From Marinobacter mangrovi (GTDB lineage Bacteria > Pseudomonadota > Gammaproteobacteria > Pseudomonadales > Oleiphilaceae), in NCBI RefSeq assembly GCF_016798325.1, contig NZ_JAERVO010000002.1, positions 248,001-312,000 on the forward strand: a DNA stretch of 64,000 nt, in the 5' to 3' direction. The translations under genes and the position numbers were made by a program. Within the stretch, counting starts at the first letter, position 1. Every line of letters starts with the position of its first letter. Positions 14,899 through 22,681 of the stretch are shown piece after piece. The notes below the pieces were generated by a model. The model saw nothing but the letters and a program-made list of their open reading frames with translations. It did no database searches and was not told where the DNA came from.

Positions 14899-17334
14899 TC
14901 AGGGCCAGCGGACCTGCTCCGTCAGGGGCGGCTCGTCTGCTGCTTCCGGGTGGGTATGGGGGAAGAGCAGTTCCCGGAAGCGGCAGGGCCGGTGTAGACC
15001 GAAACCCTGCAGGAAGTCGACACCCACGTCTTTCAGCAGGTCAGCGGCTGCACCGTCCTCGACGCACTCGGCCACTGTCACCTTGTCCAGGGTACGGCTG
15101 ATGTCGTGGATCGCCTGGACCATGGCCAGGTCGTTTCGATCCCGCGTGATGTTGCGGACAAAGGAACCGTCGATCTTGAGGCAGTCCACGGGCAGTTGGC
15201 GCAGATAGCCGAAGGAAGACAGGCCGGTTCCGAAATCGTCCAGCGCAAAGGTGCAGCCCAGTTTCTGCAGGCGTGTCATAAAGGCTTTCACGTCCAACAG
15301 GTTATGCACCGCCGCGGTTTCCGTGATTTCGAAACAGAGCTTGCTGCCCGGAATGTTATGGGCGTTGAGTTCGCCGACAATGAAGTCCGCCAGATCCGGC
15401 TGGTCGAACGATCGCCCCGACAGGTTGATGTGGCAGGCATCGAGGGTTTCCAGGTGCTGGCGGGCCCGGGCCAGTTGACTGACCACCTCGCTGATGACCC
15501 AGCGATCGATTTTGTGGACGATGCCAAACCGTTCGGCGGCCGGCAGGAATTCGGCGGGTGACACCCGCTCGCCCTGTTCGTTGGTCAGGCGGACCAGGAC
15601 TTCGTAGCGCAGGCCTTTCTTGTCATCCCGGGCCGGCAGGATGCGCTGGGCGTCCAGGTAGAAGCGGTTTTCCGTGAGCGCGGCCTGAATCCGGTTGAGC
15701 CAAGCCATCTCGCCGCGTTGCAGGTGCAGCTGGCGGTCGTCCGGGGTCGACACGTAAACCCGGTTGCGTCCGCCGTCCTTGGCCATGTAGCAGGCGATAT
15801 CCACCGACCGCAGCAGGTCGCTGATATCCGGAGCCTCAGCGTATATCGGCACGACGCCGATACTGGCGCCGATGCTGTGGGATTGTTCCTCCCAGGTGAA
15901 GACTATGGATTCCAGCGCCTGCCGGAGCTTTTCTGTCACGTTGGCCGCCGTATCCAGGTTGCAGTTCTGCAGGATCAGGCCGAATTCGTCCCCGCCCAGC
16001 CGGGCCAGCACATCGCCTTCGCGCAGACGCGATTCCGCCAGCCGCGCGATTTCCCGCAACAGCTGGTCGCCGGCGGCATGGCCGGACGTGTCGTTGACGA
16101 TCTTGAACTGGTCCAGATCGATAAAGCACAGGGCGTGTTCGGAGTGCTCGGATCGGGCCCGACCCAGCATCATCGCCAGGCGGTGTTCAAACTCACGTCG
16201 GTTGAGCAGACCGGTGAGGGCATCGTGAGTGGCCTGGTAACTTAGCTCTGAAGCCAATCGACGGGACTCGGAGATGTCTTCGAGCATGACGACGAAATAG
16301 GCGGCCTGCCCGGAGCGCCGATTGACCATGGAGACGGTCAGTCGGGCCCACAGGTGGTCTCCGCTGCCTTTTTGCAGGCGTTGTTCCAGCGTATAGCTGT
16401 CCATTCGGCCCCTCAGAAGGGCTTTATGGGGGCCGCTGCCCAGAGGTAGATCGTCCGGATGGATGCGTTCCATGACCGGCGAGTTGAGCAGGTGATCGTC
16501 CGGGGTGTCGAGGATCTGGCAAGCAGCCTGGTTGGCATCGATCACAATGCCCCGAGTGTCCACCTGGATAATGCCCACGGCACTCTGCTCGAAAATGGAG
16601 CGGAATTTCTGTTCACTGCTGCGCTGGATCTGCACCAGTCGGTTACCCAGCCGCCAGGCCACCAGGGCCAGCAGGATCAAAAACACCGCACTCACTACGG
16701 ACAGGGCCGTCGAGGTCCAGCGCGCGGCCTCGCCCATGGCGGTGCGGAATCGGCGGGCATACACTTGCAACTGCTGATTGACCGCGTCCAGCCGCGCCCG
16801 GACCGCCTCGATCTGGGCCGGGTCCGGTCGGGATGTGGACCAGGCTTCGGTAAGTGACTGGGTGATGCGGTTCAGTTCAAGCAGGTAGGGATCGGTGTCC
16901 CGCCAGGCCTCTACGGCTTTGCGGAACACGCCCACGTTGGAAAAGTAACGGTACAGCCAGATCATCCCGGCCAGGTCGTCCGGATGGTTGTCACCTCGCA
17001 GCATCCCCTGGCGAGCGGCCTCGTAGTCCATAGGACGTTGTTCCATCGCCAGCCGGGCGTCCATATCGCCGAGGGGGATGTCCAGCCACTGGCGGGCCAG
17101 GCGCAGATCCTCTGGATGCCCCTGGGCAGCGTAGTCGTCCAGGTGGGAAACAGCCGTCAGTTGCGCACGCGACCAGATGCCATTACCGCCGACGTAGCCG
17201 GTGATGGCCGACTGGATCTGGACCACGGACACGGTAAAAGCCACCGCTGCAATTAACAGAATAATCAGGCTAATCACCAGTCCCGCGGTTTTCAGCCGAT
17301 GGGGCCGTCTGCCGGGGACAGCCGTCGATGCCAT
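14899..17334 (-). CDS. Membrane PAS-GGDEF-EAL cyclic-di-GMP protein
   Basis: 811 residues. TM1 at about 15-37, a periplasmic helical sensor region (40-205), TM2 at about 210-232, a PAS domain (about 245-360), then GGDEF (about 375-535) and EAL (about 555-800). The diguanylate cyclase signature RLGGDEF is intact near 446-450, and an RxxD inhibitory site (REGD) precedes it at the right distance. In the EAL domain the motif reads YEVLVRL (EVL, a tolerated variant), with DDFGTG and CLKIDGSFV intact, so phosphodiesterase activity is plausible. A bifunctional enzyme or one domain acting as a sensor are both possible. The ligand of the periplasmic region is unknown. Confidence 0.9.
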   Translation of the reverse strand: MASTAVPGRRPHRLKTAGLVISLIILLIAAVAFTVSVVQIQSAITGYVGGNGIWSRAQLTAVSHLDDYAAQGHPEDLRLARQWLDIPLGDMDARLAMEQRPMDYEAARQGMLRGDNHPDDLAGMIWLYRYFSNVGVFRKAVEAWRDTDPYLLELNRITQSLTEAWSTSRPDPAQIEAVRARLDAVNQQLQVYARRFRTAMGEAARWTSTALSVVSAVFLILLALVAWRLGNRLVQIQRSSEQKFRSIFEQSAVGIIQVDTRGIVIDANQAACQILDTPDDHLLNSPVMERIHPDDLPLGSGPHKALLRGRMDSYTLEQRLQKGSGDHLWARLTVSMVNRRSGQAAYFVVMLEDISESRRLASELSYQATHDALTGLLNRREFEHRLAMMLGRARSEHSEHALCFIDLDQFKIVNDTSGHAAGDQLLREIARLAESRLREGDVLARLGGDEFGLILQNCNLDTAANVTEKLRQALESIVFTWEEQSHSIGASIGVVPIYAEAPDISDLLRSVDIACYMAKDGGRNRVYVSTPDDRQLHLQRGEMAWLNRIQAALTENRFYLDAQRILPARDDKKGLRYEVLVRLTNEQGERVSPAEFLPAAERFGIVHKIDRWVISEVVSQLARARQHLETLDACHINLSGRSFDQPDLADFIVGELNAHNIPGSKLCFEITETAAVHNLLDVKAFMTRLQKLGCTFALDDFGTGLSSFGYLRQLPVDCLKIDGSFVRNITRDRNDLAMVQAIHDISRTLDKVTVAECVEDGAAADLLKDVGVDFLQGFGLHRPCRFRELLFPHTHPEAADEPPLTEQVRWP

Positions 17335-17452
17335 TCAGGCCTCCTTGCATCAAGCGAGTGCTGCCACGTGTTGACCTGTCCAGCCAGCGCAGCACACCTA
17401 TCAGTAAAACTGTAGTCGCTGATGGCAAGGTTTGCGGCGTTGTTGACACAAA

Positions 17453-17479
17453 TTGACAGTTGGCCGAATGCGTTATGAT
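17453..17479 (+). promoter_or_regulatory. Sigma-70-like promoter for the DksA/TraR-like gene
   Basis: TTGACA (17453-17458) with TATGAT at 17474-17479 (15-nt spacer), or TGATAA two bases later giving a 17-nt spacer. A second TTGACA lies 10 nt upstream. Followed by the GGGAGG ribosome site of the gene at 17512. Confidence 0.45.
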
Positions 17480-17511
17480 AAAACGTCAGTCAGTTAACCG
17501 GGAGGTACATC

Positions 17512-17778
17512 ATGGCCGGAGGATGGAGTCGGGATGGTGCCGTTCAGGACCAGATCGACAGCACGGTGGAAGATGCGCTGGAGCGGGCGCGCAGCCGGCT
17601 GCCCGCGGGTGAGAGCCTGACCCACTGCGAAGAGTGTGACGCGGAGATACCGAAGGCGCGACGAGAGGCACTGCCGGGTGTGCGGCTTTGCGTGAAGTGT
17701 CAGGAAGAACGGGACCGTGAAGAAGGCCCCGTTGCCGGCTACAACCGGCGTGGGAGCAAGGACAGTCAGCTGCGCTAA
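17512..17778 (+). CDS. DksA/TraR C4-type zinc finger protein (YbiI-like)
   Basis: 88 residues. The four zinc cysteines are C39-x2-C42 and C60-x2-C63, in HCEECDAEIP and VRLCVKCQEE, which is the DksA/TraR zinc-finger arrangement. The protein lacks the long coiled coil of DksA and matches the short YbiI-type members, many of which are widespread and uncharacterised. An RNA polymerase role is possible but not shown. Strong GGGAGGT ribosome site. Its stop overlaps the stop of the convergent patatin gene by 4 nt. Confidence 0.85.
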   Translation: MAGGWSRDGAVQDQIDSTVEDALERARSRLPAGESLTHCEECDAEIPKARREALPGVRLCVKCQEERDREEGPVAGYNRRGSKDSQLR

Positions 17779-18665
17779 CAGGCCTGGGGCAGCGGCTTCT
17801 CAAGGCCGGCCGCCGCCAGGTAGTCGCTGCCGGTTTGCATGCCCTGGCGATAGCCCTTATCCAGTTTGTCCGCGTCCGTAGTCAGCCGTCCGACCGGGAA
17901 ATCCTCGGGCGGTGCTATCACCCGGACCCGACAGTCCTCGGGCGGATTATCGATAAAATCCAACGTGTCGTTGTACCGGTCGGGCCGGGTTCTGACGGCC
18001 TCGTAAAGCGCGGGATGCTTACCGATCAAGGGGCGGATCAGTCCGGGAAAACGGCCGGGCTTCTTGCGGAAACCTTGGGGCTTGGACAGAACCACCGTGA
18101 TATCCCGGGCTCCCTGTTCATAGGCCCAGCGGACGGGGATGGAGTCGGCAATACCTCCGTCGGTCATTGGCTCGCCTTCGATCTGAGGAAAGTCGCGGAA
18201 GGCGATCGGGATCGAACAGGACGCGGTAAACACATCGTGCAGGTTATTCCGGTCGATCTGGTAGTAGTGGGGCTCGCCGCTGTTGATGGCGGTGGTCGCG
18301 ACCCACAACGGGATCGCCTGCTGGTGAAAACGCTCGAGATTGAGCCAGACGTCGGCGAAGGATTGCTGCCACAGCCAGCGCACATCACAGAGATGACCAC
18401 CGCGGAGGAACCGTCGCCAGTTGATGAATTCCGGCCGGCAGGCGTGATCGGTGATGACCCGGTAATTGCGACCAAAGTCCCCGGCCAGATAGCCAATCAG
18501 GTTGGTTGAGCCCGCCGAAACGCCGACAGTGAAATCCCAGGGCAGGTAATCGTTGGCCAGGAAGGCATCGAGCACGCCCGCCGCAAAGATGCCGCGCATG
18601 GCACCCCCTTCGACCACCAACGCCTGTTTCGACGTCGTTTCTCCGGATACCGCGTTGTCAGCCAT
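17775..18665 (-). CDS. Patatin-like phospholipase, YjjU family
   Basis: 296 residues from the ATG at 18665; AAGGAG abuts an earlier ATG at 18671, so the later one has proper spacing. The oxyanion hole motif VEGGAMRGIFAAGV is followed by the nucleophile elbow G-V-S-A-G near residue 50 and the dyad Asp in MTDGGIADSIPVRWA. This order defines bacterial patatins (Ser-Asp lipid acyl hydrolases). The substrate is likely a glycerolipid or thioester, but not determined. There is no signal peptide, so it is cytosolic. Confidence 0.87.
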   Translation of the reverse strand: MADNAVSGETTSKQALVVEGGAMRGIFAAGVLDAFLANDYLPWDFTVGVSAGSTNLIGYLAGDFGRNYRVITDHACRPEFINWRRFLRGGHLCDVRWLWQQSFADVWLNLERFHQQAIPLWVATTAINSGEPHYYQIDRNNLHDVFTASCSIPIAFRDFPQIEGEPMTDGGIADSIPVRWAYEQGARDITVVLSKPQGFRKKPGRFPGLIRPLIGKHPALYEAVRTRPDRYNDTLDFIDNPPEDCRVRVIAPPEDFPVGRLTTDADKLDKGYRQGMQTGSDYLAAAGLEKPLPQAC

Positions 18666-18956
18666 GAGCATCTCCTTGCCTGGGTCTCGATAGCTATCAT
18701 GCTAACGATTCGAGGCGGCCCGTGAAAATCGGCATTCGCTATGGCTGTGATGGATTTTTCCCCCGACAGATGACCGAGATCAACGGTCCCGGTCGTCAGA
18801 GAATGTCACTCGGGCGGGCGTCGATTCAGCAAAAGACGGCGGTGATTGGGCGGCGCTTTCAATTGATAAAACCTCGGGAGAGGCGCAATCTTTAATGGTG
18901 AAGACCGTCAGGCGAAAGCGCCCGGTCAGTGACGAACCTCCGAGGAGGTGAGCATC

Positions 18957-19238
18957 ATGAACCGATCCAAACAACCCACCATAAAGACGACCAAGTCGAC
19001 GACACGACAGGTGCCGGAATTTTACATGCCGGCCATGCCACCGGTGGCTTTGACCGAAGGTATGGATCACTGGTATCGCCTGTGGCGTAAGCGGCGCCAG
19101 TTACGGCACCTGCTGGTGCTGGACGATGCGGCTCTCGAAGCACTGGGACTCAAGCGGGATGACCTTGAGTGGGCGACGCACCGCCCCTGGCGGGAAGATG
19201 CATTTGCGGCTCTGCGTGAGCGCCGGGAGCACGCCTGA
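18957..19238 (+). CDS. DUF1127-containing small basic protein
   Basis: 93 residues. The C-terminal half carries the DUF1127 pattern: an Arg-rich helix (YRLWRKRRQLRHL), then LVLDDAALEALGLKRDDLEWA and RPWR. Small DUF1127 proteins in alphaproteobacteria bind RNA or regulate phosphate and carbon responses; in gammaproteobacteria their role is mostly unknown. The start is ATG 18957, with GAGGAGG 8 nt upstream; the GTG at 18948 overlaps that ribosome site and is rejected. The N-terminal 35 residues are Lys/Thr-rich and unstructured in appearance. Confidence 0.7.
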   Translation: MNRSKQPTIKTTKSTTRQVPEFYMPAMPPVALTEGMDHWYRLWRKRRQLRHLLVLDDAALEALGLKRDDLEWATHRPWREDAFAALRERREHA

Positions 19239-19295
19239 CAGCGCGCCCCGGCATGAAGCGACCGGCCTCAGGGGCCGGGAAAGACCGCTGACGAC

Positions 19296-19895
19296 TTACT
19301 CGAAGTGACCGTGAACGGCGTTCACGATGTCCGAGAAGGACCGTGCCCGGGCGCTGCTATCAAGGGCGATATGCAGCCGGCGGGCGACCAGGCTGGCGGA
19401 GATCAGGCCGCACAGGCAGGTGTTGCCAGGATTTTCAGCGTCGTCCTCGAACACCAGGAAGTGGTCGGATTTGGTCCGGTTGAAGGTCTCCACCACATCG
19501 CCGATCCGCATGTCGTGCAGGTTGCGGATATGGATGCTCGGGAATTCGTTGGCCGGATGCATGATGTCACGCACCTGGACTTCTTCCACACCGACACCCA
19601 TGCCGTGGGCCTTGGACATCGCCTTCTTGCCCAGGATGTCTTTCAGGGAAATGATCCCGATAAACTCGCCCACACGATTAACAACCAGCTTCAGGGGGAC
19701 ATCCGCCGTTTTCATCAGCACACGCGCTTCAGGAATATGAAGATCGGCGCTGATGGTGGCTGGACGCTTCTTGCGGAAATCCCGCATCACGGACGTGGCC
19801 GGGTCATCCGGCGTCAGTTCCGGGGACAGGTTGGGCTCTACAATACGCTGGCTGCCAATGACTTCACTGGTGGGTAATGCACGGTAATTCATCAT
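19296..19895 (-). CDS. CBS-domain pair protein
   Basis: About 199 residues. Two CBS-like units can be traced: one around MRDFRKKRPATISADLHIPEARVLMKTADVPLKLVV and GEFIGIISLKDILGKK, the second beginning VRDIMHPANEFPSIHI and ending CLCGLISASLVARR. CBS pairs bind adenine nucleotides and act as energy or redox sensors. No catalytic domain is attached. Two adjacent ATGs (19895 and 19892) could start it; the frame runs open further upstream but that part has no CBS similarity and overlaps the control region. Same strand as the small membrane protein at 19.98 kb. Confidence 0.72.
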   Translation of the reverse strand: MMNYRALPTSEVIGSQRIVEPNLSPELTPDDPATSVMRDFRKKRPATISADLHIPEARVLMKTADVPLKLVVNRVGEFIGIISLKDILGKKAMSKAHGMGVGVEEVQVRDIMHPANEFPSIHIRNLHDMRIGDVVETFNRTKSDHFLVFEDDAENPGNTCLCGLISASLVARRLHIALDSSARARSFSDIVNAVHGHFE

Positions 19896-19980
19896 AAAAA
19901 CAATCACTCTCAATTCGATGTCGTTGGAGTCCGGCAGACGCCATCGGGACGTCACAGAACCGGAACGGGCATTCACGGAA

Positions 19981-20292
19981 TCAGAATGGAGAGGGTGGGC
20001 CCTGGGGCTGGACCGGGTAATAGACTTCTTTGGCGCGTTTGGCGGGCTGTGGCGTACTGCCCACCAGTTGCTGCAAGCCGACCAGTGCGATGACACCGGT
20101 GGTCAGGAAGAAAATGAAAAAGTCGCCCGGCGACGGGCCGTCGTCGGCAAGGTCGCCGCTCATGTCCATGCTGTACCCGCTGACTACAGCCTGATCCACC
20201 GCCAGATTGGACGGATGGGACAGCGTACTGCCGACGACGAAAAGCGAAATCGCCAGTACGATCAGTATGCGGCTGAGCGCGGTGTTCTGCAT
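19981..20292 (-). CDS. Small two-helix membrane protein, unknown function
   Basis: 103 residues with two hydrophobic segments: residues 8-26 (ILIVLAISLFVVGSTL) and about 56-75 (GDFFIFFLTTGVIALVGLQQL), separated by an acidic extracytoplasmic loop (MDMSGDLADDGPS). The C-terminal tail is Pro/Gln-rich. AGGGAGA lies 7-8 nt before the ATG, supporting translation. I do not recognise a family. It is 85 nt upstream of the CBS gene on the same strand and may form a unit with it. Confidence 0.5.
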   Translation of the reverse strand: MQNTALSRILIVLAISLFVVGSTLSHPSNLAVDQAVVSGYSMDMSGDLADDGPSPGDFFIFFLTTGVIALVGLQQLVGSTPQPAKRAKEVYYPVQPQGPPSPF

Positions 20293-20473
20293 GGCGTCTC
20301 CCTGAATGGGTTGACTGCAACGGTGACCTGAGAAAAGGACAACTTTCTTCAGGGTCTACTTCAAGTATAGGGGCGAACCCCCGGTTTTAAACAACGTAGA
20401 TTCACTTATCTTTTGATAGCTCATGTCTATGAAAGCAATCCAATGAACCCTTCGGGTGCGGGATTGCCAAAAT

Positions 20474-20490
20474 TGCACTATGGATGTGCG
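20474..20490. promoter_or_regulatory. NtrC-like site upstream of the cytosine operon
   Basis: TGCAC, 7 nt, GTGCG: the spacing of the NtrC consensus (TGCAC-N7-GTGCA) with one mismatch in the ten conserved bases. Lies about 45 nt upstream of the palindrome at 20522. It is suggestive of nitrogen control only. Confidence 0.3.
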
Positions 20491-20521
20491 TCCGGATAGG
20501 CCATTCTTGCGATTTTCCGTT

Positions 20522-20546
20522 TTTATTGTGCAGGTTGCACAATAAA
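20522..20546. promoter_or_regulatory. Operator-like perfect inverted repeat upstream of the cytosine permease
   Basis: Two 11-nt arms, TTTATTGTGCA and TGCACAATAAA, around GGT; perfect complementarity. About 98 nt before the permease ATG. The right half with its flank (TGCAGGTTGCAC and onward) recurs at 42784-42804 before the NCS2 transporter with 18 of 21 positions identical. The rest of the gap 20293-20644 shows no gene. Confidence 0.55.
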
Positions 20547-20644
20547 TGCCGGTTCCGTAAAGCGGGATACCGACAACAGGGTGGGTCTGGCACAGCCATT
20601 GCCAATAGCTGCCGTGACGGATCACACGAACGGGAGACCAACCA

Positions 20645-21928
20645 ATGAGCCATCCAACCCAACCTGAAGAACAGGATTATCCGCTGAGTGCTGTGCCCCA
20701 GACGGCCCGTAAGAGCGTCTGGTCGATGGGGCTGGTATTGCTGGGCTTTACCTTTTTTACCGCCACCATGTGGGCCGGAGGATCGGTCGGCACCGCTTTC
20801 GATTTCCATACCATGCTCCTGGTGCTGCTGGCGGGCAACCTGCTGCTGGGTGTCTACGCCGCCATCCTGGCATACATCGCCGCGCACTCAGGTCTGAACA
20901 CCGCCTTGATGAGTCGGTTTGCCTTTGGCCAGATGGGCAGCCGGCTGTCTGACTTTATTCTCGGCTTTACCCAGATTGGCTGGTATGCCTGGGGCACGGC
21001 CACCATGGCGCTGCTGCTGGTCAAGATGACGGGGTTGTCCGAAGCCTGGACCTTGCCGCTGATGGTGGTGTTCGGCTTCGGATTCTGTATCAGCGCGTTT
21101 ATCGGCTATAAAGGGCTGGAGTGGCTATCCCGCTTTGCCGTTCCGGCGATGATGGTTCTGATCGCGGTGAGCATGAGCATCGCCACCGAGGACGGGGGTG
21201 GCCTGGCCGGTCTGGGCGCCATCGTACCCACCGATGACATGGGCGTCGCTGCCGCCATTACCCTGGTGTTCGGCACGTTCGTCAGTGGCGGCACCCAGGC
21301 GACCAACTGGACACGCTTTGCCCGCTCCGGCAAGACGGCAGTCATCGCCACGCTGGCGGCTTTCTTCCTGGGCAATGGTCTGATGACGCTGGTGGGCGCC
21401 TTCGGTGCCCTGGTTTACCAGCAATCGGACATTGTCGACATCATGGTCACCCAGGGGCTGGCGACACTGGGCATCCTGATGCTGTTCCTCAATCTCTGGA
21501 CCACCCAGGACAACACCGTCTATAACTTCGCGGTGGCCGGCTGCAACATGTTCCGCACCCGGCGCCGCAAGCTGGTGACGGTGATCGGTGCGGCGGTCGG
21601 AACCGTGCTGGCGGTGCTGGGAATGTATGAGTGGCTGATTCCATTCCTGATCCTGCTGGGCACCTTCATCCCGCCCGTAGGCGGTGTGATCATGGCCAAC
21701 TTCTGGGTGGGTTGCCGGGGCCGTTATCCGGACCTCGATACGGCGACGATCCCGGCGTTCAATGTCACCGGTCTGGTGGCCTACGCCGTGGGGTCGCTGG
21801 CGGCCTACACGTCGCCCTGGGTGGCGCCGGTGGTGGGCGTGGTGATTGCGGCGCTGGGCTACAGCCTGATTCACCTGGCCACTGATGCCGTGCGGGCGAA
21901 GCGGGCCGGGCAGGCCAGGGCGGCCTGA
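20645..21928 (+). CDS. codB: Cytosine permease, NCS1 family
   Basis: 427 residues with about 12 membrane helices. NCS1 features in order: WAGGSVGTAFDF early (the cytosine-permease version of the TM1 motif), GFTQIGWYAWGTA in TM3, GYKGLEWLSRFAVP, a GGTQATNWTRFARSGK loop and LNLWTTQDNTVYNF in TM8. These match E. coli CodB. The gene imports cytosine with Na+ or H+. It begins an operon with a PucR regulator (4 nt after its stop) and cytosine deaminase. GGGAGA lies upstream of the ATG. Confidence 0.92.
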   Translation: MSHPTQPEEQDYPLSAVPQTARKSVWSMGLVLLGFTFFTATMWAGGSVGTAFDFHTMLLVLLAGNLLLGVYAAILAYIAAHSGLNTALMSRFAFGQMGSRLSDFILGFTQIGWYAWGTATMALLLVKMTGLSEAWTLPLMVVFGFGFCISAFIGYKGLEWLSRFAVPAMMVLIAVSMSIATEDGGGLAGLGAIVPTDDMGVAAAITLVFGTFVSGGTQATNWTRFARSGKTAVIATLAAFFLGNGLMTLVGAFGALVYQQSDIVDIMVTQGLATLGILMLFLNLWTTQDNTVYNFAVAGCNMFRTRRRKLVTVIGAAVGTVLAVLGMYEWLIPFLILLGTFIPPVGGVIMANFWVGCRGRYPDLDTATIPAFNVTGLVAYAVGSLAAYTSPWVAPVVGVVIAALGYSLIHLATDAVRAKRAGQARAA

Positions 21929-21931
21929 TCC

Positions 21932-22681
21932 GTGGCCATCACCTGCGCCGCTATTCCCGGTCTGTCCGGCCTCGAGGCCATCCAGCTGCGTGGTGGCAAG
22001 GCCGGTGCCGACCGAGTGGTGCGCTGGCCGTATGTGGCTGAAAACCGCTCGTTCAAACCCTGGGTAAAAGGCGGCGAGCTGGTGTTTATCACAGGCATCA
22101 GCCGCCACCGCAGCCCGGAAAATCTGTCCGAGCTGGTCTATGAGGGGGTCGATGCCAATATCGCCGGATTGGTGGTGCTCACCGGCGCTGCCTACATCGG
22201 TCAGTTGCCCGCGTCGCTGGTGCGTCTGGCGGATGAATGCCAATTGCCCCTGCTGGAGCAGCCCTATTCGCTGCCAATGGTGACGGTGACCGAGGTGGTC
22301 TCGCGGGCGATTATTGCCGACGAGCATCAGGCCCGTTTCAACACCGGAGACGCGTTGACCCTGGTCGAGCGTCTCCGGCAGAAACTGGGCCCACGCGAGT
22401 CCCTGGAAAGCCTCTTGGGGCCGGGACTCAACCACCGTTTGGCTTTACTGGACAAGCTGGCGCCCACATTGGATGCCTGGCTGGTTCATGGCGGTAACAT
22501 CAGCGCTGCGGCCGCCTCACTGGGCGCCCACCGCAACAGTGTGCGCTATCGATTGGATAAACTGTTCCGCGAGACCGGACTGAACCCCGACTCGCCGGAC
22601 GATCTGGAAACCCTGATACTGGCGCGGGCCCTACTCAGGCCGCCACGCGACGGTATGCACGTCCCAGGAGACACGACATGA
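21932..22681 (+). CDS. Short PucR-family transcriptional regulator in the cytosine operon
   Basis: 249 residues with a GTG start. The N-terminal purine-catabolism-regulator domain (about 1-120; IPGLSGLEAIQLRGGKAG and GGELVFITGI) is joined by a short linker to a C-terminal PucR-type helix-turn-helix (about 185-240; NISAAAASLGAHRNSVRYRLDKL). The usual central GGDEF-like segment of 500-residue PucR proteins is missing, so this is a compact form. The location between codB and codA suggests that it senses cytosine, uracil or a related base and controls this operon, perhaps through the palindrome at 20522. Its stop overlaps the codA start (ATGA). Confidence 0.84.
   Translation: MAITCAAIPGLSGLEAIQLRGGKAGADRVVRWPYVAENRSFKPWVKGGELVFITGISRHRSPENLSELVYEGVDANIAGLVVLTGAAYIGQLPASLVRLADECQLPLLEQPYSLPMVTVTEVVSRAIIADEHQARFNTGDALTLVERLRQKLGPRESLESLLGPGLNHRLALLDKLAPTLDAWLVHGGNISAAAASLGAHRNSVRYRLDKLFRETGLNPDSPDDLETLILARALLRPPRDGMHVPGDTT

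Noticed and set aside
20402-20887. Minus-strand frame covering the codB control region
   Set aside because: No ribosome site or motifs, and it covers the operator-like palindrome and the codB start.
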